In this document: in pieces, positions 27,189 through 36,899 of the stretch
How positions within the stretch are numbered: position 1 is the first letter of the stretch
How the letters are laid out: each line of letters begins with the position of its first letter
Assembly: GCF_000300855.1 (NCBI RefSeq)
Contig: NZ_ALJF01000010.1
Span: 310,001 to 374,000, forward strand
From: Agrobacterium albertimagni AOL15
GTDB taxonomy: Bacteria; Pseudomonadota; Alphaproteobacteria; Rhizobiales; Rhizobiaceae
DNA: 64,000 bases
Reading direction: 5' to 3'
The notes under the pieces: generated by a model
Told to the model about the DNA's origin: nothing
The model's database searches: none
What the model saw: only the letters and a program-made list of their open reading frames with translations
Translations under genes and position numbers: made by a program

Positions 27189-29297
27189 TCACATCTTGCC
27201 GGCCACCTTGATCGCATAGGCATATTCAAACGCGATCTCTTCCAATCGCTGGAAGCGCCCGGACTTGCCGCCATGGCCGGCGGCCATGTTGGTTTTGAGC
27301 AGGAATGGTCCGGCCTCCGGTACGGTTTCGCGCAGCTTGGCGATCCACTTGGTCGGCTCCCAATAGGTCACGCGTGGGTCGGTGAGACCCGAAAGCGCGA
27401 TGATCGGCGGGTAAGGCTTCTTCTCGACATTGTCGTAAGGGCTGTAGGCCGCAATCCAGCGATATTCCTCCTCCGACTCGATCGGATTGCCCCATTCCGG
27501 CCATTCCGGCGGGGTGAGCGGCAGCGTGTCGTCGAGCATGGTGTTGAGCACGTCTACGAAGGGCACGGCGGCGATGATGCCGGCGAACTTCTCTGGCGCC
27601 ATGTTGGCGACGGCCCCCATCAGCATTCCGCCGGCAGAACCGCCTTCGGCGATGATTCGGTCGTATGCGGTGAAGCCCTCTTTCACCAGATGATCGGCGG
27701 CCGAGATGAAGTCCTTGAAGGTGTTGACCTTCTTTTCCATCTTGCCGTCTTCATACCAGGAAAATCCCTTGTCCTTGCCGCCACGGATATGCGCGATGGC
27801 ATAGACGAAGCCGCGATCGGCGAGCGACAGGCAATTGGTGTTGAAGCCGGCGGGGATGGTGATGCCATAGGCGCCGTAGCCATAGAGCAGGCAGGGTGCG
27901 GAGCCGTCGAGCTTGGTGTCGCGGCGGTAGAGCAGGGTGACCGGCACCTTCTCCCCATCATGCGCTTCGGCAAAGACCCGGCGCGTGACGTAGTCTTCCG
28001 GCGTGTGACCTGATGGCACTTCCTGGGTCTTCAGAAGCGTGCGCTCGCGCGTCGCCATGTTGTAGTCGAACAGCTGGCTTGGCGTCGTCATCGAGGAGTA
28101 GGAGAAGCGGATGACATCCGTCTCGTATTCCGCAGCGCCCTGAAGCCCCAGCGAATAGGCTTCTTCGGCAAAGGCGATCGAATGCTCTTCGCCCGACTTG
28201 CGGTCGCGGATCATGATGACCGGCAGGCCTTCGCGGCGCTCCAGCCAGACGAGATGGCGGGCAAAGGCCATGTGGTTGAGGATCAGACGGCCCGGCTCAT
28301 GCGGCACCACCTCTTTCCAGTTCGCCTTGCCGGGAGCAGTCACCGGCGCCTCGACGATCTTGAAGTCCTTGGCATCATCGGCATTGGTCAGGATGTAGAA
28401 AACGTCTCCGCCTTCCGTCATCGAATACTCGACGCCTTCCTCGCGCTCCGCAACCAGCATCGGCTCGGCCATCAGGTCCTTGGTCGAAAGCAGGCGGTAT
28501 TCGGATGTCTCGTGGTCATGAATGTCGATGAAGATGAAGTCGTCGAGCAGCGAGCCACCGACGCCCATGAAGAAGCCCGGATCCTTCTCCTCATAGACAA
28601 GACGATCTGCCGATTGCGGCTGACCGACGATATGGTGGAAGACCTTGGACGGCCGGTGGTTCTCGTCCTGCAGCGTATAGAAGAAGCTCTTGCCATCGGG
28701 CGCCCAGACGCCGCCGCCGGCAGTGTTTTCCAGAACGTCGTCGAGATCCTGCTTGGTCGAAAGATCGCGGATGCGCAGCGTGTAGTATTCCGAGCCCTTG
28801 TCGTCGTAGCCCCAGATGCCGAAGCTGTGGTCGGTGGTGTGATCGATGCCGGAAAGGCGGAAATAGTCCTTACCCGTTGCCTCCTTGTCGCCGTCGAGCA
28901 GGAGGTCGCGGATCGTCTCGTCCTTCGGATTGCCGTCACGCGGAATGCGGAAATAGCGTGGCTGCTCGCCGCCGGTGACGAAGGCCGAGCCATAGGCAAA
29001 CGCGCCGTCCTTCATTGGGATCGACGAATCGTCTTCCTTGATGCGCCCCTTCATCTCGGCAAACAGCGTCTTCTGCAGCTCCTTGGTGTCCGCCATCGCT
29101 GCTTCCATATAGGCGTTTTCGGCCTCCAGATAGGAGCGGATCTCAGGATCGAGGATCGAGGTGTCCTTGAACATCGCCTGCCAGTTGTCGGCGCGCAGCC
29201 AGGCGTAATCGTCCGTTCGGGTGACGCCGTGGCGCGTGTCGGAAACGGGCTTCTTCGCAGCGACGGGCGGGGAGGGCAGGTTGTTGAAGACGGACAA
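27189..29297 (-). CDS. ptrB: Oligopeptidase B (S9 prolyl oligopeptidase family)
   Basis: 702-residue serine peptidase cutting short peptides after basic residues in the cytoplasm. The N-terminal beta-propeller region begins DTRHGVTRTDDYAWLR; the catalytic domain has GGSAGG with the nucleophile Ser, LTDPRVTYWEP with the Asp and AAGHGGKSGR with the His. Length is standard. ATG 29297 has GGAAG upstream. It lies downstream of the FAD oxidoreductase on the same strand, with a 96-nt gap. Confidence 0.95.
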   Translation of the reverse strand: MSVFNNLPSPPVAAKKPVSDTRHGVTRTDDYAWLRADNWQAMFKDTSILDPEIRSYLEAENAYMEAAMADTKELQKTLFAEMKGRIKEDDSSIPMKDGAFAYGSAFVTGGEQPRYFRIPRDGNPKDETIRDLLLDGDKEATGKDYFRLSGIDHTTDHSFGIWGYDDKGSEYYTLRIRDLSTKQDLDDVLENTAGGGVWAPDGKSFFYTLQDENHRPSKVFHHIVGQPQSADRLVYEEKDPGFFMGVGGSLLDDFIFIDIHDHETSEYRLLSTKDLMAEPMLVAEREEGVEYSMTEGGDVFYILTNADDAKDFKIVEAPVTAPGKANWKEVVPHEPGRLILNHMAFARHLVWLERREGLPVIMIRDRKSGEEHSIAFAEEAYSLGLQGAAEYETDVIRFSYSSMTTPSQLFDYNMATRERTLLKTQEVPSGHTPEDYVTRRVFAEAHDGEKVPVTLLYRRDTKLDGSAPCLLYGYGAYGITIPAGFNTNCLSLADRGFVYAIAHIRGGKDKGFSWYEDGKMEKKVNTFKDFISAADHLVKEGFTAYDRIIAEGGSAGGMLMGAVANMAPEKFAGIIAAVPFVDVLNTMLDDTLPLTPPEWPEWGNPIESEEEYRWIAAYSPYDNVEKKPYPPIIALSGLTDPRVTYWEPTKWIAKLRETVPEAGPFLLKTNMAAGHGGKSGRFQRLEEIAFEYAYAIKVAGKM

Positions 29298-29393
29298 AGG
29301 CGCTTCCTCTTTCGGAATGGATCTCGGGAATACGTGATGCTTCCCGAGACATAGAGAGGCCGCTGCCGGGGATCAAGGCGAGCGCATGGTCGC

Positions 29394-30520
29394 TCAGCGA
29401 TAGGCGCGCAGGTAATGCCCTTCGAAATAGCGCTTCAGCCAGTGGAAGACTTTCAGTCTCGGCCCGACGAAGCTGCGCGTTTTGCTGCGATAGACCAGCA
29501 TGGCGCTATCGAGCATGTCGACGATGCAGATCAGTTCCGGCTTGAAGGCGGCGCGGCCGGGTCTGCCTTTGAGAACATCCGCGATGTTCTTCGCCGCAGT
29601 CTTCGCCTGCAGATCGGCCTGATGCGCCTGTTTCGGCAGCCAGTCCGGCCCGGGAATGCTGCCGCTGTCGCCGACCACCAGACACTCTCCCGGTCGCGCA
29701 CCCGGCAGGTCTCGTCGGCAGCGATCATGCCGCCTGGCGAGAGCGGGAGATCAGTCTCGGACAGCCAGGCCGGACCGGTGAGTCCGGGCATGAAGAGGAT
29801 CAAGTCGGCTGCAATCTCGCCGCCTTCCGTCACCACTCGGTCGGCCTCGAAGCGTACCATCTTGTGGCCGAGATGCGTGCGGATGTTGCGGCGTGCCATT
29901 TCCTTGAGAAGGCCATCGACCGCCTCGTCGCCGAGGCGCTGGCCGGGCCGTTCGGACGGGTTGAAGAAGACCAGTTTGAAGCGCTCGCGCCGCCCCTGGC
30001 GCCGCAGAAGGCTGTCGATGATGAACAGGAATTCGAACATCGGGCCGCCGCGTACGGCCCCCTGTTCCTGCGGGTTGCTGGCAAAGCCGATCGCGATCGT
30101 GCCGCCATCCATCGCGTCCAGCCGGCGCGCGATCTCCTCGCCAACGGCAATCCCCTCGCAGGGCACCAGCGCATGTTCGATGCCGGGCAGCTTGCGGATG
30201 AAGCGTCCGCCGGTCGCGATGACCAGATGGTCGGTTCCGTAGTCGCCGCGATCCGTGATGATAAGCCTGCCGCCCTCGGCAAGGCCGGTCACGGAGGCCA
30301 TGACGTGATCGACCCGGTGCTCGCGGAAGAAATGAGCCAGCGGTACCTTCAGCGCTTTGCCCTGGCGCAGCCCCGCCGGCAGCCAGATCGAACTTGGCAG
30401 ATAATGCAGCTCGTCTCTCGGAGAGATGACCACAATCTCGTCCTCGACGCCGTTGCGGCGCAGCTCACGAATGGTGGTCAGCGCTCCGAAGCCGGAGCCG
30501 AGAACGGTGATGCGGGCCAT
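29394..30520 (-). pseudogene. FAD/NAD(P)-dependent oxidoreductase (sulfide:quinone reductase-like), frameshifted
   Basis: FAD-dependent pyridine-nucleotide-disulfide-type oxidoreductase, about 375 residues when repaired. The first frame (30520 to about 29681) has the FAD dinucleotide fold TVLGSGFGALTTIREL and HLVIATGGRF, through AADETCRV. It then loses the family sequence at a TGGTGG at 29675-29680. The second frame continues with VVGDSGSIPGPDWLPKQAHQ to a normal C-terminus at 29394. One missing G in TGGGTGG would explain it: either real inactivation or an assembly error. The family includes sulfide:quinone and flavocytochrome c sulfide dehydrogenases. GGAG precedes ATG 30520 and a TTCATA-TG-TATGAA palindrome lies upstream. 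Confidence 0.75.
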
Positions 30521-30543
30521 GATCCATCTCCATAATATAAAAA

Positions 30544-30557
30544 TTCATATGTATGAA
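30544..30557. promoter_or_regulatory. Palindrome upstream of FAD oxidoreductase
   Basis: TTCATA-TG-TATGAA in an A+T-rich stretch containing a possible -10 (TATATT), 23 nt before the start. It looks like a repressor operator; AT-rich TTCATA/TATGAA sites are typical of ArsR-type sulfide or arsenic regulators, but no such regulator gene is in the window. Confidence 0.45.
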
Positions 30558-30626
30558 GGTATGCAATATTTCCCAAGGTGTCGCAACGCCGCAGGGAGGA
30601 TCAGTTCCCTGCGACGAAGTCACCGA

Positions 30627-31511
30627 TCACTCGTGCGAGGACTTGCCCCGCGCCCAGTCCATGTAAAGCTCGAGCGCCTTGCGTGTTACGGGCCCTTCCT
30701 GGAACTGCGCGTCGTCGAGGCGGGTCACCGGCACGACCTTGGAATAATTCCCGGTCTGGAAGATCTCGTCGGCATTCATGAAGTCCTCGACCGAGAGCGT
30801 CACCTCGCGCACCTCGAAGCCTGCCTGGCGCAGAAGACCCATGACGCGAGCGCGGGTGATGCCGGCGAGGAAGGTGCGATTGGCGGCAGGCGTATAAACG
30901 ACGCCGTCCTTCACCATGAAGACGTTGGACGACGCGGTCTCGACCACATTGCCGTTCATGTCGCGCACCAGCGCATTGTCGAAGCCGCGATTGCGGGCAT
31001 CAATGATCATGCGGCCGGAATTCGGATAGAGGCTGCCGGTCTTGGCATCGGTCATCGCGCATTCCGGCGTCGGACGCCGGAAGGGCGACACCGTCAGGGA
31101 CGAGGGCTTGGCCGTGTGCATCGGCGCCTCGAACAGGCAGAGCGCAAACCGTGTCGATTCCGGATCGGCGGCGACAACCGAGCCCATCTGGCCGTGTTCG
31201 GCCCAATACATCGGTTTGATATAGATCGCCGTCTTGCCATCGAACTTCGCGACGCCTTCCCAGGCGAGGCGCTCGATCTCCTCGGCCGGCATCACCGCCT
31301 TCATGCCCATATTGGCGGCCGAGCGATTGACGCGCTGGCAATGCAGGTCGAGATCCGGCGCGATGCCGTCGAACCAGCGTGCGCCATCGAACACCGTCGA
31401 ACCCAGCCACATCGCATGCGAGACCGGCCCGATCAGCGGCGGGTTGCCGGCAAACCATTCGCCGTCGACATAGGTGAAGGTGGGGGTGCGGGCGGATGTA
31501 TCGACGGCCAT
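30627..31511 (-). CDS. Branched-chain amino acid aminotransferase (class IV)
   Basis: 294-residue PLP-dependent fold-type IV aminotransferase. DAKTGSLYPNSGRMI holds the likely PLP lysine (Lys157) and ETASSNVFMVKDG the cofactor-contacting Glu. It would interconvert branched-chain amino acids and 2-oxo acids; D-amino acid and aminodeoxychorismate lyase relatives share the fold, so the substrate is inferred. ATG 31511 with AGGAG upstream is preferred to the longer ORF at 31601. A 106-nt A+T-rich gap separates it from the downstream FAD oxidoreductase. Confidence 0.9.
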   Translation of the reverse strand: MAVDTSARTPTFTYVDGEWFAGNPPLIGPVSHAMWLGSTVFDGARWFDGIAPDLDLHCQRVNRSAANMGMKAVMPAEEIERLAWEGVAKFDGKTAIYIKPMYWAEHGQMGSVVAADPESTRFALCLFEAPMHTAKPSSLTVSPFRRPTPECAMTDAKTGSLYPNSGRMIIDARNRGFDNALVRDMNGNVVETASSNVFMVKDGVVYTPAANRTFLAGITRARVMGLLRQAGFEVREVTLSVEDFMNADEIFQTGNYSKVVPVTRLDDAQFQEGPVTRKALELYMDWARGKSSHE

Positions 31512-31640
31512 GGCGGGTCTCCTGTTCTCGTTGCTTCGCAGCAAAGTCGCCTCAGGCCCCAAGGTCAAGGCGAAACACGCCCTCAGGACACGATTTGGCA
31601 AACATCCACGTCAAAACCGTCGATCGAAAAGGATTTCCAC

Positions 31641-31748
31641 ATGAATCCAGAAGCTTGGGTGATGGATCGATCAGTGCGCCTGATGGTCGTGACAGGCAAG
31701 CGATCCGTGCACGCCGACGTGGTTAAAGATCCTGTAACGGATTCCTGA
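31641..31748 (+). CDS. Possible small ORF of 35 residues
   Basis: ATG 31641 is preceded by AAAAGGA at 7 nt and encodes 35 residues ending at TGA 31748, 64 nt before mipA. It starts MNPEAWVMDRS and has no recognisable domain. It could be a leader peptide or chance; low confidence. Confidence 0.25.
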   Translation: MNPEAWVMDRSVRLMVVTGKRSVHADVVKDPVTDS

Positions 31749-31812
31749 AATATTGAACGAAGTTGAGATCGCGATCTTCGGTCTTGTGTACTGCGTTTTC
31801 TTGGGGGTCTTC

Positions 31813-32610
31813 ATGAACAGGCTGCGTATCAAAGCCCTGCTTGCCGCATCGGTTGCGGTTTCGTCTTCGCCTGCCTTTGCCGATGGTCTCTTCTCCGGAA
31901 ACTGGTATGTCACCCTCGGCGGCGCAGGCATTTCCGCGCCGACCTTCGAAGGCTCCAAGAACCGCAAGCTCTTTTTCCAGCCGATCATTTCGGTCGGCCG
32001 TGGCGGTGCGCCGCGTTTCTCGTCGCGCAATGACAATCCGTCCTTCGCGATCTACAACACCGACGTTCTGCGCGCCGGTGTCGTTGGCAAATTCGTGCCC
32101 TCGCGCGACGCGGGCACTGACGATGCGTTGCGGGGTCTCTCCGAGGTCAAGTGGGGTGGTGAGCTCGGCGGCTTCGCCGATGTCTATGTCACCGACTGGA
32201 TGCGTGGCCGCGCCGAAGTCCGCCAAGGCATCCGCGCCCATGATGGCCTCGTCGCCGATATCGCCGTCGATGCCTTTACAGATATCGCGCCGGATCTCAG
32301 GGTCTCGGCCGGTCCGCGCATGACCTTCGCCACCAGCGGTTACACCAACGCCTATTACGGCGTGGACGCTGCCGAATCTGCCGCGTCGGGGCTTGGCCAG
32401 TACAATCCCGGAGGTGGCGTCACCTCTTATGGCGCGGGCGGGGCGATCACCTGGAACGCCACCGACAAGATCGCCATGAGCGCCTTCACTGAATACAAGC
32501 GGCTCGCCGGTCCGGCTGCCGATTCGAGCCTGGTGCAGGAGCGTGGCTCCAAGAACCAGCTGATGTTCGGTGTCTCCGCCAGCTACAAGTTCGGCGTCAG
32601 CTTCGACTGA
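31813..32610 (+). CDS. MipA/OmpV family outer-membrane protein
   Basis: 265-residue outer-membrane beta-barrel protein. Signal peptide with cleavage near AFA-DG (residue 23), then the family pattern GNWYVTLGGAGISAPTFEGS, and a C-terminal FGVSASYKFGVSFD ending in aromatic/hydrophobic alternation typical of barrels. MipA relatives scaffold peptidoglycan enzymes or act in stress; role here open. ATG 31813 has GGGGG upstream; the frame can extend to 31753 but the added N-terminus would spoil the signal peptide. Confidence 0.9.
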   Translation: MNRLRIKALLAASVAVSSSPAFADGLFSGNWYVTLGGAGISAPTFEGSKNRKLFFQPIISVGRGGAPRFSSRNDNPSFAIYNTDVLRAGVVGKFVPSRDAGTDDALRGLSEVKWGGELGGFADVYVTDWMRGRAEVRQGIRAHDGLVADIAVDAFTDIAPDLRVSAGPRMTFATSGYTNAYYGVDAAESAASGLGQYNPGGGVTSYGAGGAITWNATDKIAMSAFTEYKRLAGPAADSSLVQERGSKNQLMFGVSASYKFGVSFD

Positions 32611-32691
32611 CGAAAAGGCCGCAGCCAATTTTGCCGCATCGATGGGAGCGGGCGGTTTTCTTGAACCCGCCCATGCTCTATCAGTTGGACC

Positions 32692-33645
32692 ATGAGCACC
32701 ACTGAGCCGAACATCGATCGCGTCATCGACGCGCCCTCCGACAACTTCGTCTATCGCATCTTGCCGCGATGGCTCTGGCCGCATGCCCAGCTCGCCCGCT
32801 GGGATCGCCCGATCGGATGGCAGCTCCTGATGTGGCCCTGCTTCTGGTCCTCGGCTCTCGCCGCCAATGCGCTTGCGGCCGAGGGGCGCCTGAACCTCGG
32901 CCTCTTCGTCTTCCATCTCTTCCTGTTCTTCGTCGGCTCGGTTGCCATGCGCGGTGCGGGCTGCACCTATAACGATCTCGTCGACCACGAGATCGACAAC
33001 ATGGTCGCGCGTACCCGGTCCCGCCCGTTGCCGTCGGGCCGCATCTCGCGCCGCAATGCCAAGATCTTCATGGTGGTGCAGTCGCTGGTCGGGCTTGCCG
33101 TGCTCTTGTGCTTCAACAGCTTCTCGATCGTGCTCGGCATACTCTCGCTCGCCGTCGTTGCGATCTATCCCTTCGCCAAGCGCTTCACCGACTGGCCGCA
33201 ATTCTTCCTCGGGCTCGCCTTCTCCTGGGGCGGCCTCATGGGCTGGGCCGGCCTGCACGGCAATCTCTCGCTGGCCTCCATTCTCGTTTATGTCGGCGCG
33301 GTCGCCTGGACGATCGGTTACGACACGATCTACGCCCATCAGGACCGAGAGGACGATGCGCTGGTCGGCGTGCGCTCGACGGCGCGTCTCTTCGATCGTG
33401 ACACCAAGATCTGGCTGAGCGGGCTTTATGGCCTGACGCTTCTCCTGCTGCTCTCTGCCTTTATCGCGGCCGGTGCGGCTTTCCCCGCCGTCATCGGCCT
33501 CTTGATTGCAGCTGCGCTCTTCGCTTGGCAGATCAAGGTGCTCGATATTGATGACGGCGCCCAGTGCCTCGCGCTCTTCAAGTCGAACAACCGCGTCGGC
33601 CTCATTATTTTCTTGGGCCTCGTCGCCGCCATTCCCTTCGCCTGA
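32692..33645 (+). CDS. ubiA: 4-hydroxybenzoate octaprenyltransferase
   Basis: 317-residue integral-membrane prenyltransferase of ubiquinone synthesis. The two Mg-diphosphate motifs are NDLVDHEIDN and YDTIYAHQDREDD, both intact, and about eight to nine membrane helices follow the UbiA pattern. It attaches the polyprenyl chain to 4-hydroxybenzoate. ATG 32692 begins a standard rhizobial N-terminus. A long terminator hairpin follows. Confidence 0.95.
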   Translation: MSTTEPNIDRVIDAPSDNFVYRILPRWLWPHAQLARWDRPIGWQLLMWPCFWSSALAANALAAEGRLNLGLFVFHLFLFFVGSVAMRGAGCTYNDLVDHEIDNMVARTRSRPLPSGRISRRNAKIFMVVQSLVGLAVLLCFNSFSIVLGILSLAVVAIYPFAKRFTDWPQFFLGLAFSWGGLMGWAGLHGNLSLASILVYVGAVAWTIGYDTIYAHQDREDDALVGVRSTARLFDRDTKIWLSGLYGLTLLLLLSAFIAAGAAFPAVIGLLIAAALFAWQIKVLDIDDGAQCLALFKSNNRVGLIIFLGLVAAIPFA

Positions 33646-33720
33646 GCTTTGTTCAGGCGGCGCTAATCAAAGCGCCGCTCTCGTTTCATTTCGAGACGCG
33701 GGCAGCCGATATCCCTCAAA

Positions 33721-33758
33721 AGCCAGAGGCCCGGAAGTTTCCTTCCGGGCCTCTGGCT
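33721..33758. terminator. Bidirectional terminator
   Basis: 17-bp perfect stem starting AGCCAGAGGCCCGGAAG with a TTTC loop, between the convergent ubiA and DUF6101 genes. Confidence 0.85.
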
Positions 33759-33777
33759 GTTCAGTCTTGGGACGCAA

Positions 33778-34350
33778 TCAGTTGCGTGCGATGATTTCCT
33801 TTCCGGAAATCTTCATGGTTACGCCCAGCTTGCCGGTCGTGCGGCGCACCAGGAAGCGCGGGCGACGCTCGGCGAAATAGGAGTGGCGGCGACGCGGCTG
33901 CGTCTCCTTGGTGCGCACATCGCCGAGGTGGTCTTCGAGCGGGCGGGCAACGCCGTCAGCCTCGACCATCAGCATCGGGATGCGGAAGGCATCGGCCCAG
34001 CCGCGCCAGTCGGCAGCGATGTCGCAGAGATCATGCGCGACCAGGAGCGGAATGCACAGATCCGGGTCTTCGTGATGCAGTTCGAGCGTCACGGTGACTT
34101 CCCCGTCGCCATGGTCGATGGCGCGGGCGGCAACGCCCTTGAAGGCGCGAGTGGGAAGAGCGAAGGAAAGCGGCAGGCCGCTACCGGGAAGGACCTTGCG
34201 CAGAACGGCACCGCGCTCGTCTATTGTGATCGTGACGTCGCCCAGAGCTCCCCGCAATGCGTAAGTCACCTGCTGGGGGAACCGCGAGGGATCCAGACGC
34301 AGAGTGGCGCCGGCCCATGCTGGCTTCAAAACCGTGTTCGTCATCTTCAT
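33778..34350 (-). CDS. DUF6101 family protein
   Basis: 190-residue protein of unknown function. Recognised by the N-terminal KPAWAGATLRLDPSRFPQQVTY pattern of this rhizobial family, a beta-rich middle and a basic C-terminus. No catalytic motif or membrane segment. ATG 34350 has AAGGG 6 nt upstream. It is monocistronic, convergent with ubiA. Confidence 0.75.
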   Translation of the reverse strand: MKMTNTVLKPAWAGATLRLDPSRFPQQVTYALRGALGDVTITIDERGAVLRKVLPGSGLPLSFALPTRAFKGVAARAIDHGDGEVTVTLELHHEDPDLCIPLLVAHDLCDIAADWRGWADAFRIPMLMVEADGVARPLEDHLGDVRTKETQPRRRHSYFAERRPRFLVRRTTGKLGVTMKISGKEIIARN

Positions 34351-34696
34351 GCTACCCTTGTTTTACCCGAGAGCGCGTCATGTGCTCGTCTGTTCGGGAC
34401 TTTTCGTCCTCTGTGGGGGCAAGATAGCCAGCCGCTGTTGGAGACAGCTTAAAAGACGCGGTAAAGAAAACCTTGCGCGGTCAAATGGTTAGTTTTGTCG
34501 TACCGCTCACGGTTTCGAAAAGGTGAAAGTCCTCCTCGATCTGTTCCGCGACGAAACGGATACGGCCTGACGCGTCTGATCACCGCGATCGGAGCGCAGA
34601 AACAACCTGAGGCTTCTTCATGAATTCATAAAGCTTGAGGCAAGGAATTTGCGCCATACTGTGATTCGCGCGCGCCACGTTCTGCAAGGAATCCTG
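34351..34696. other. Intergenic region between DUF6101 and DUF1217 genes
   Basis: 346 nt without a gene. It holds the divergent promoters; no clear CtrA, FNR or other palindromic box was seen, and no RNA gene is recognisable. Confidence 0.6.
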
Positions 34697-36880
34697 ATGG
34701 TCTCGACCTATCTGAGCTACAATCTCGTCAACCGTGACATCAAGGGGAGCCTCAACCGCACCGCCTCTGATCCACTCGTCGCGCGCCAGACTGAGTACTT
34801 CAAGCAGAACATCGGTAAGGTCACGACGCTCGAGGGATTCCTCGACGACTACCAGCTCTATTCCTATGCGATGAAAGCCCATGGTCTCGAAGAGATGACC
34901 TATGCCAAGGCTTTCATGAAGAAGGTGCTGGAAAGCGATCTGTCGGATGAAAAGAGCTTTGCCAACCAGCTGACGGACGAGCGCTACCGCAACTTCGCCG
35001 CCTCTTTCCAGTTCTCGGCGGAAAAGACCGATCTGCAGACGGATTCCCAGCAGGCAAGACTGCTGGAGAAATACGAAGCCTCGCTTGCCGCCCAGAGCGA
35101 CACGCTGGAGGCGGAGGCCTTCTATTACGAGTCGATGATCGACAAGGTCACCAATGTCAGCGGTCTCGTCAACAACAGCCGCCTGATGACGTTTGCGCTT
35201 GATGCCTATGGCATCGACGGCACCTATTACACCAAGGATCATCTGACCAAGGTCCTGACCAGCGACACCTCCGATCCGGACAGCTATGTCAACCAATTGG
35301 TCGCCAATGGTGCAGCAAATGCAGCGAGCTTCCTCAAGCTCGCCCAAGCTTTCAGCTTCAATGCCGACGGTTCGCTGTCGGGCGCCACCGCCCAGACCGC
35401 CGCCCAGAAGGAGGCGACTGTCTCGCTCTATGTCAACGAAGAGCAGATCTATGTCACCGACTACTACCGCCAGCGTGAGCGCGCCTATTACGAATCGAAG
35501 ATCTCGACCTTGACCTCGGTCGATGAGCTGACCGCCGATACACGCCTGTTCAACTATGTCCGGACGGCGTTCGAGCTGGGTTCGATGACCGCCTCGACCT
35601 TCAAGCAGATCGTGACGAGCGACACCTCCGATCCGGACAGCTATGCCGCCACGAACGGTGGCGATGCCTGGGTGGCGATTGCCGGCAAGTTCAACTTCGC
35701 CAGCGATGGCACGGTGGAATCAGGCATGACCGCGCAGGGGACGACCCAGCTCGCTTCCACACATTCCGGCTTTGCAACCTTCTACGACGATGCGGACGAA
35801 GAGCGTAAGGAAGCGCTCATCGATCTCTTCAAGACGAGGATCGCCGATGTTCAGAATGTCGACAAGCTTTTGGCCGACACGACCATGCGTCTCGTCCTGC
35901 AGCGCACCTTCGGCTTCGAGGCCAACGAGTTCTCGACCCGCGACCTGAAGCGCGCGCTCACCAGCGATTTCACCGATCCGAACAGCTTTGCCAACAAGTC
36001 CAAGGACACGCGCCTGATCGAAATGTCGAAGCTCTTCAACTTCGACAGTGAAGGCAATGCCGGCGTGCCGCTCGCGCCGCACAACACGCTGACGGCGACG
36101 ATGATCGCCAAGCAGTTCGTCATCAACGAAGTCCGCTTCCTCAGCGCCAACGAAAAGACGGCCGCACGCGAAGCTGCGACCAAGAAGGCCGAGGTCTACC
36201 AGGAGCGCATCCAGTCGATCGGTACCGTCAAGGAACTGCTGGCCGATCGTGAAGTGCTCGACGTCGTCATAGGCGCCTTTGGGCTCGATCCCAAGGACGT
36301 CACCGACGACTTCCTCAAGCAGGCTTTCGGTTCGGATCTCTCCGACCGCAAGAGCTTCGTCAATCAGCAGCCGGACAGCCGCTGGGCCGAACTCGTCGCT
36401 TCCTTCAACTTTGATGCCAATGGCAATCTCACCCGCGAGACGATGGGCACGATCCAGCAGCGCGGCGAGACGATGGAAACGGTCAATAAGTATCTCCGGC
36501 AGACGCTGGAAGAGGCCGAAGGGGAGAGCAACGAGGCGGTGCGCCTGGCGCTCTACTTCCAACGCGCCGCGCCCAACATCACCGATGCCTATGGCCTCAT
36601 CGCGGACGATGCGCTCATGGCGGTCTTCCGGACGACCTTCGGCTTCTCCGACGAATTCTCCAACATGGATGTCGACCAGCAGGCACGTATCATCAACGAA
36701 AACCTCAAACTCGCCGATCTCCAGGATCCGGCCAAGCTTGAGCGCTTCCTGCAACGCTACACGGCCATGTACGATACGCAAAACAATGTCGGAGCCTCTT
36801 CTGCGGCCACGATTCTGGCGGGCGGAGGCGGCACCATCTCGGCCGATCTGCTGTTCAGTCTGGCGCAGCTGAAGGCCTGA
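34697..36880 (+). CDS. Large DUF1217 repeat protein
   Basis: 727 residues built from six tandem units of about 80 residues separated by linkers, at roughly 31-110, 141-225, 262-340, 371-455, 497-577 and 616-695. Each unit has a helical start (YYESMIDKV, FKTRIADV), a FGL/YGI segment, an LTSD(x)SDPxSF-like motif and most end in F(N/S)F-x3-G. DUF1217 proteins in rhizobia are usually shorter and lie in flagellar clusters; no flagellar gene is near. No signal peptide. ATG 34697 follows AAGGA at 7 nt (frame open from 34649). A terminator follows at 36900. Confidence 0.85.
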   Translation: MVSTYLSYNLVNRDIKGSLNRTASDPLVARQTEYFKQNIGKVTTLEGFLDDYQLYSYAMKAHGLEEMTYAKAFMKKVLESDLSDEKSFANQLTDERYRNFAASFQFSAEKTDLQTDSQQARLLEKYEASLAAQSDTLEAEAFYYESMIDKVTNVSGLVNNSRLMTFALDAYGIDGTYYTKDHLTKVLTSDTSDPDSYVNQLVANGAANAASFLKLAQAFSFNADGSLSGATAQTAAQKEATVSLYVNEEQIYVTDYYRQRERAYYESKISTLTSVDELTADTRLFNYVRTAFELGSMTASTFKQIVTSDTSDPDSYAATNGGDAWVAIAGKFNFASDGTVESGMTAQGTTQLASTHSGFATFYDDADEERKEALIDLFKTRIADVQNVDKLLADTTMRLVLQRTFGFEANEFSTRDLKRALTSDFTDPNSFANKSKDTRLIEMSKLFNFDSEGNAGVPLAPHNTLTATMIAKQFVINEVRFLSANEKTAAREAATKKAEVYQERIQSIGTVKELLADREVLDVVIGAFGLDPKDVTDDFLKQAFGSDLSDRKSFVNQQPDSRWAELVASFNFDANGNLTRETMGTIQQRGETMETVNKYLRQTLEEAEGESNEAVRLALYFQRAAPNITDAYGLIADDALMAVFRTTFGFSDEFSNMDVDQQARIINENLKLADLQDPAKLERFLQRYTAMYDTQNNVGASSAATILAGGGGTISADLLFSLAQLKA

Positions 36881-36899
36881 TCACGCGGTTTCAAGGCGA

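Noticed and set aside
29670-29685. Programmed frameshift in the flavoprotein gene
   Set aside because: No slippery heptamer and no downstream structure obvious; a missing G is simpler.
31723-33339. 538-codon minus-strand ORF across mipA and ubiA
   Set aside because: Covers two well supported plus-strand genes with signal peptide and catalytic motifs.
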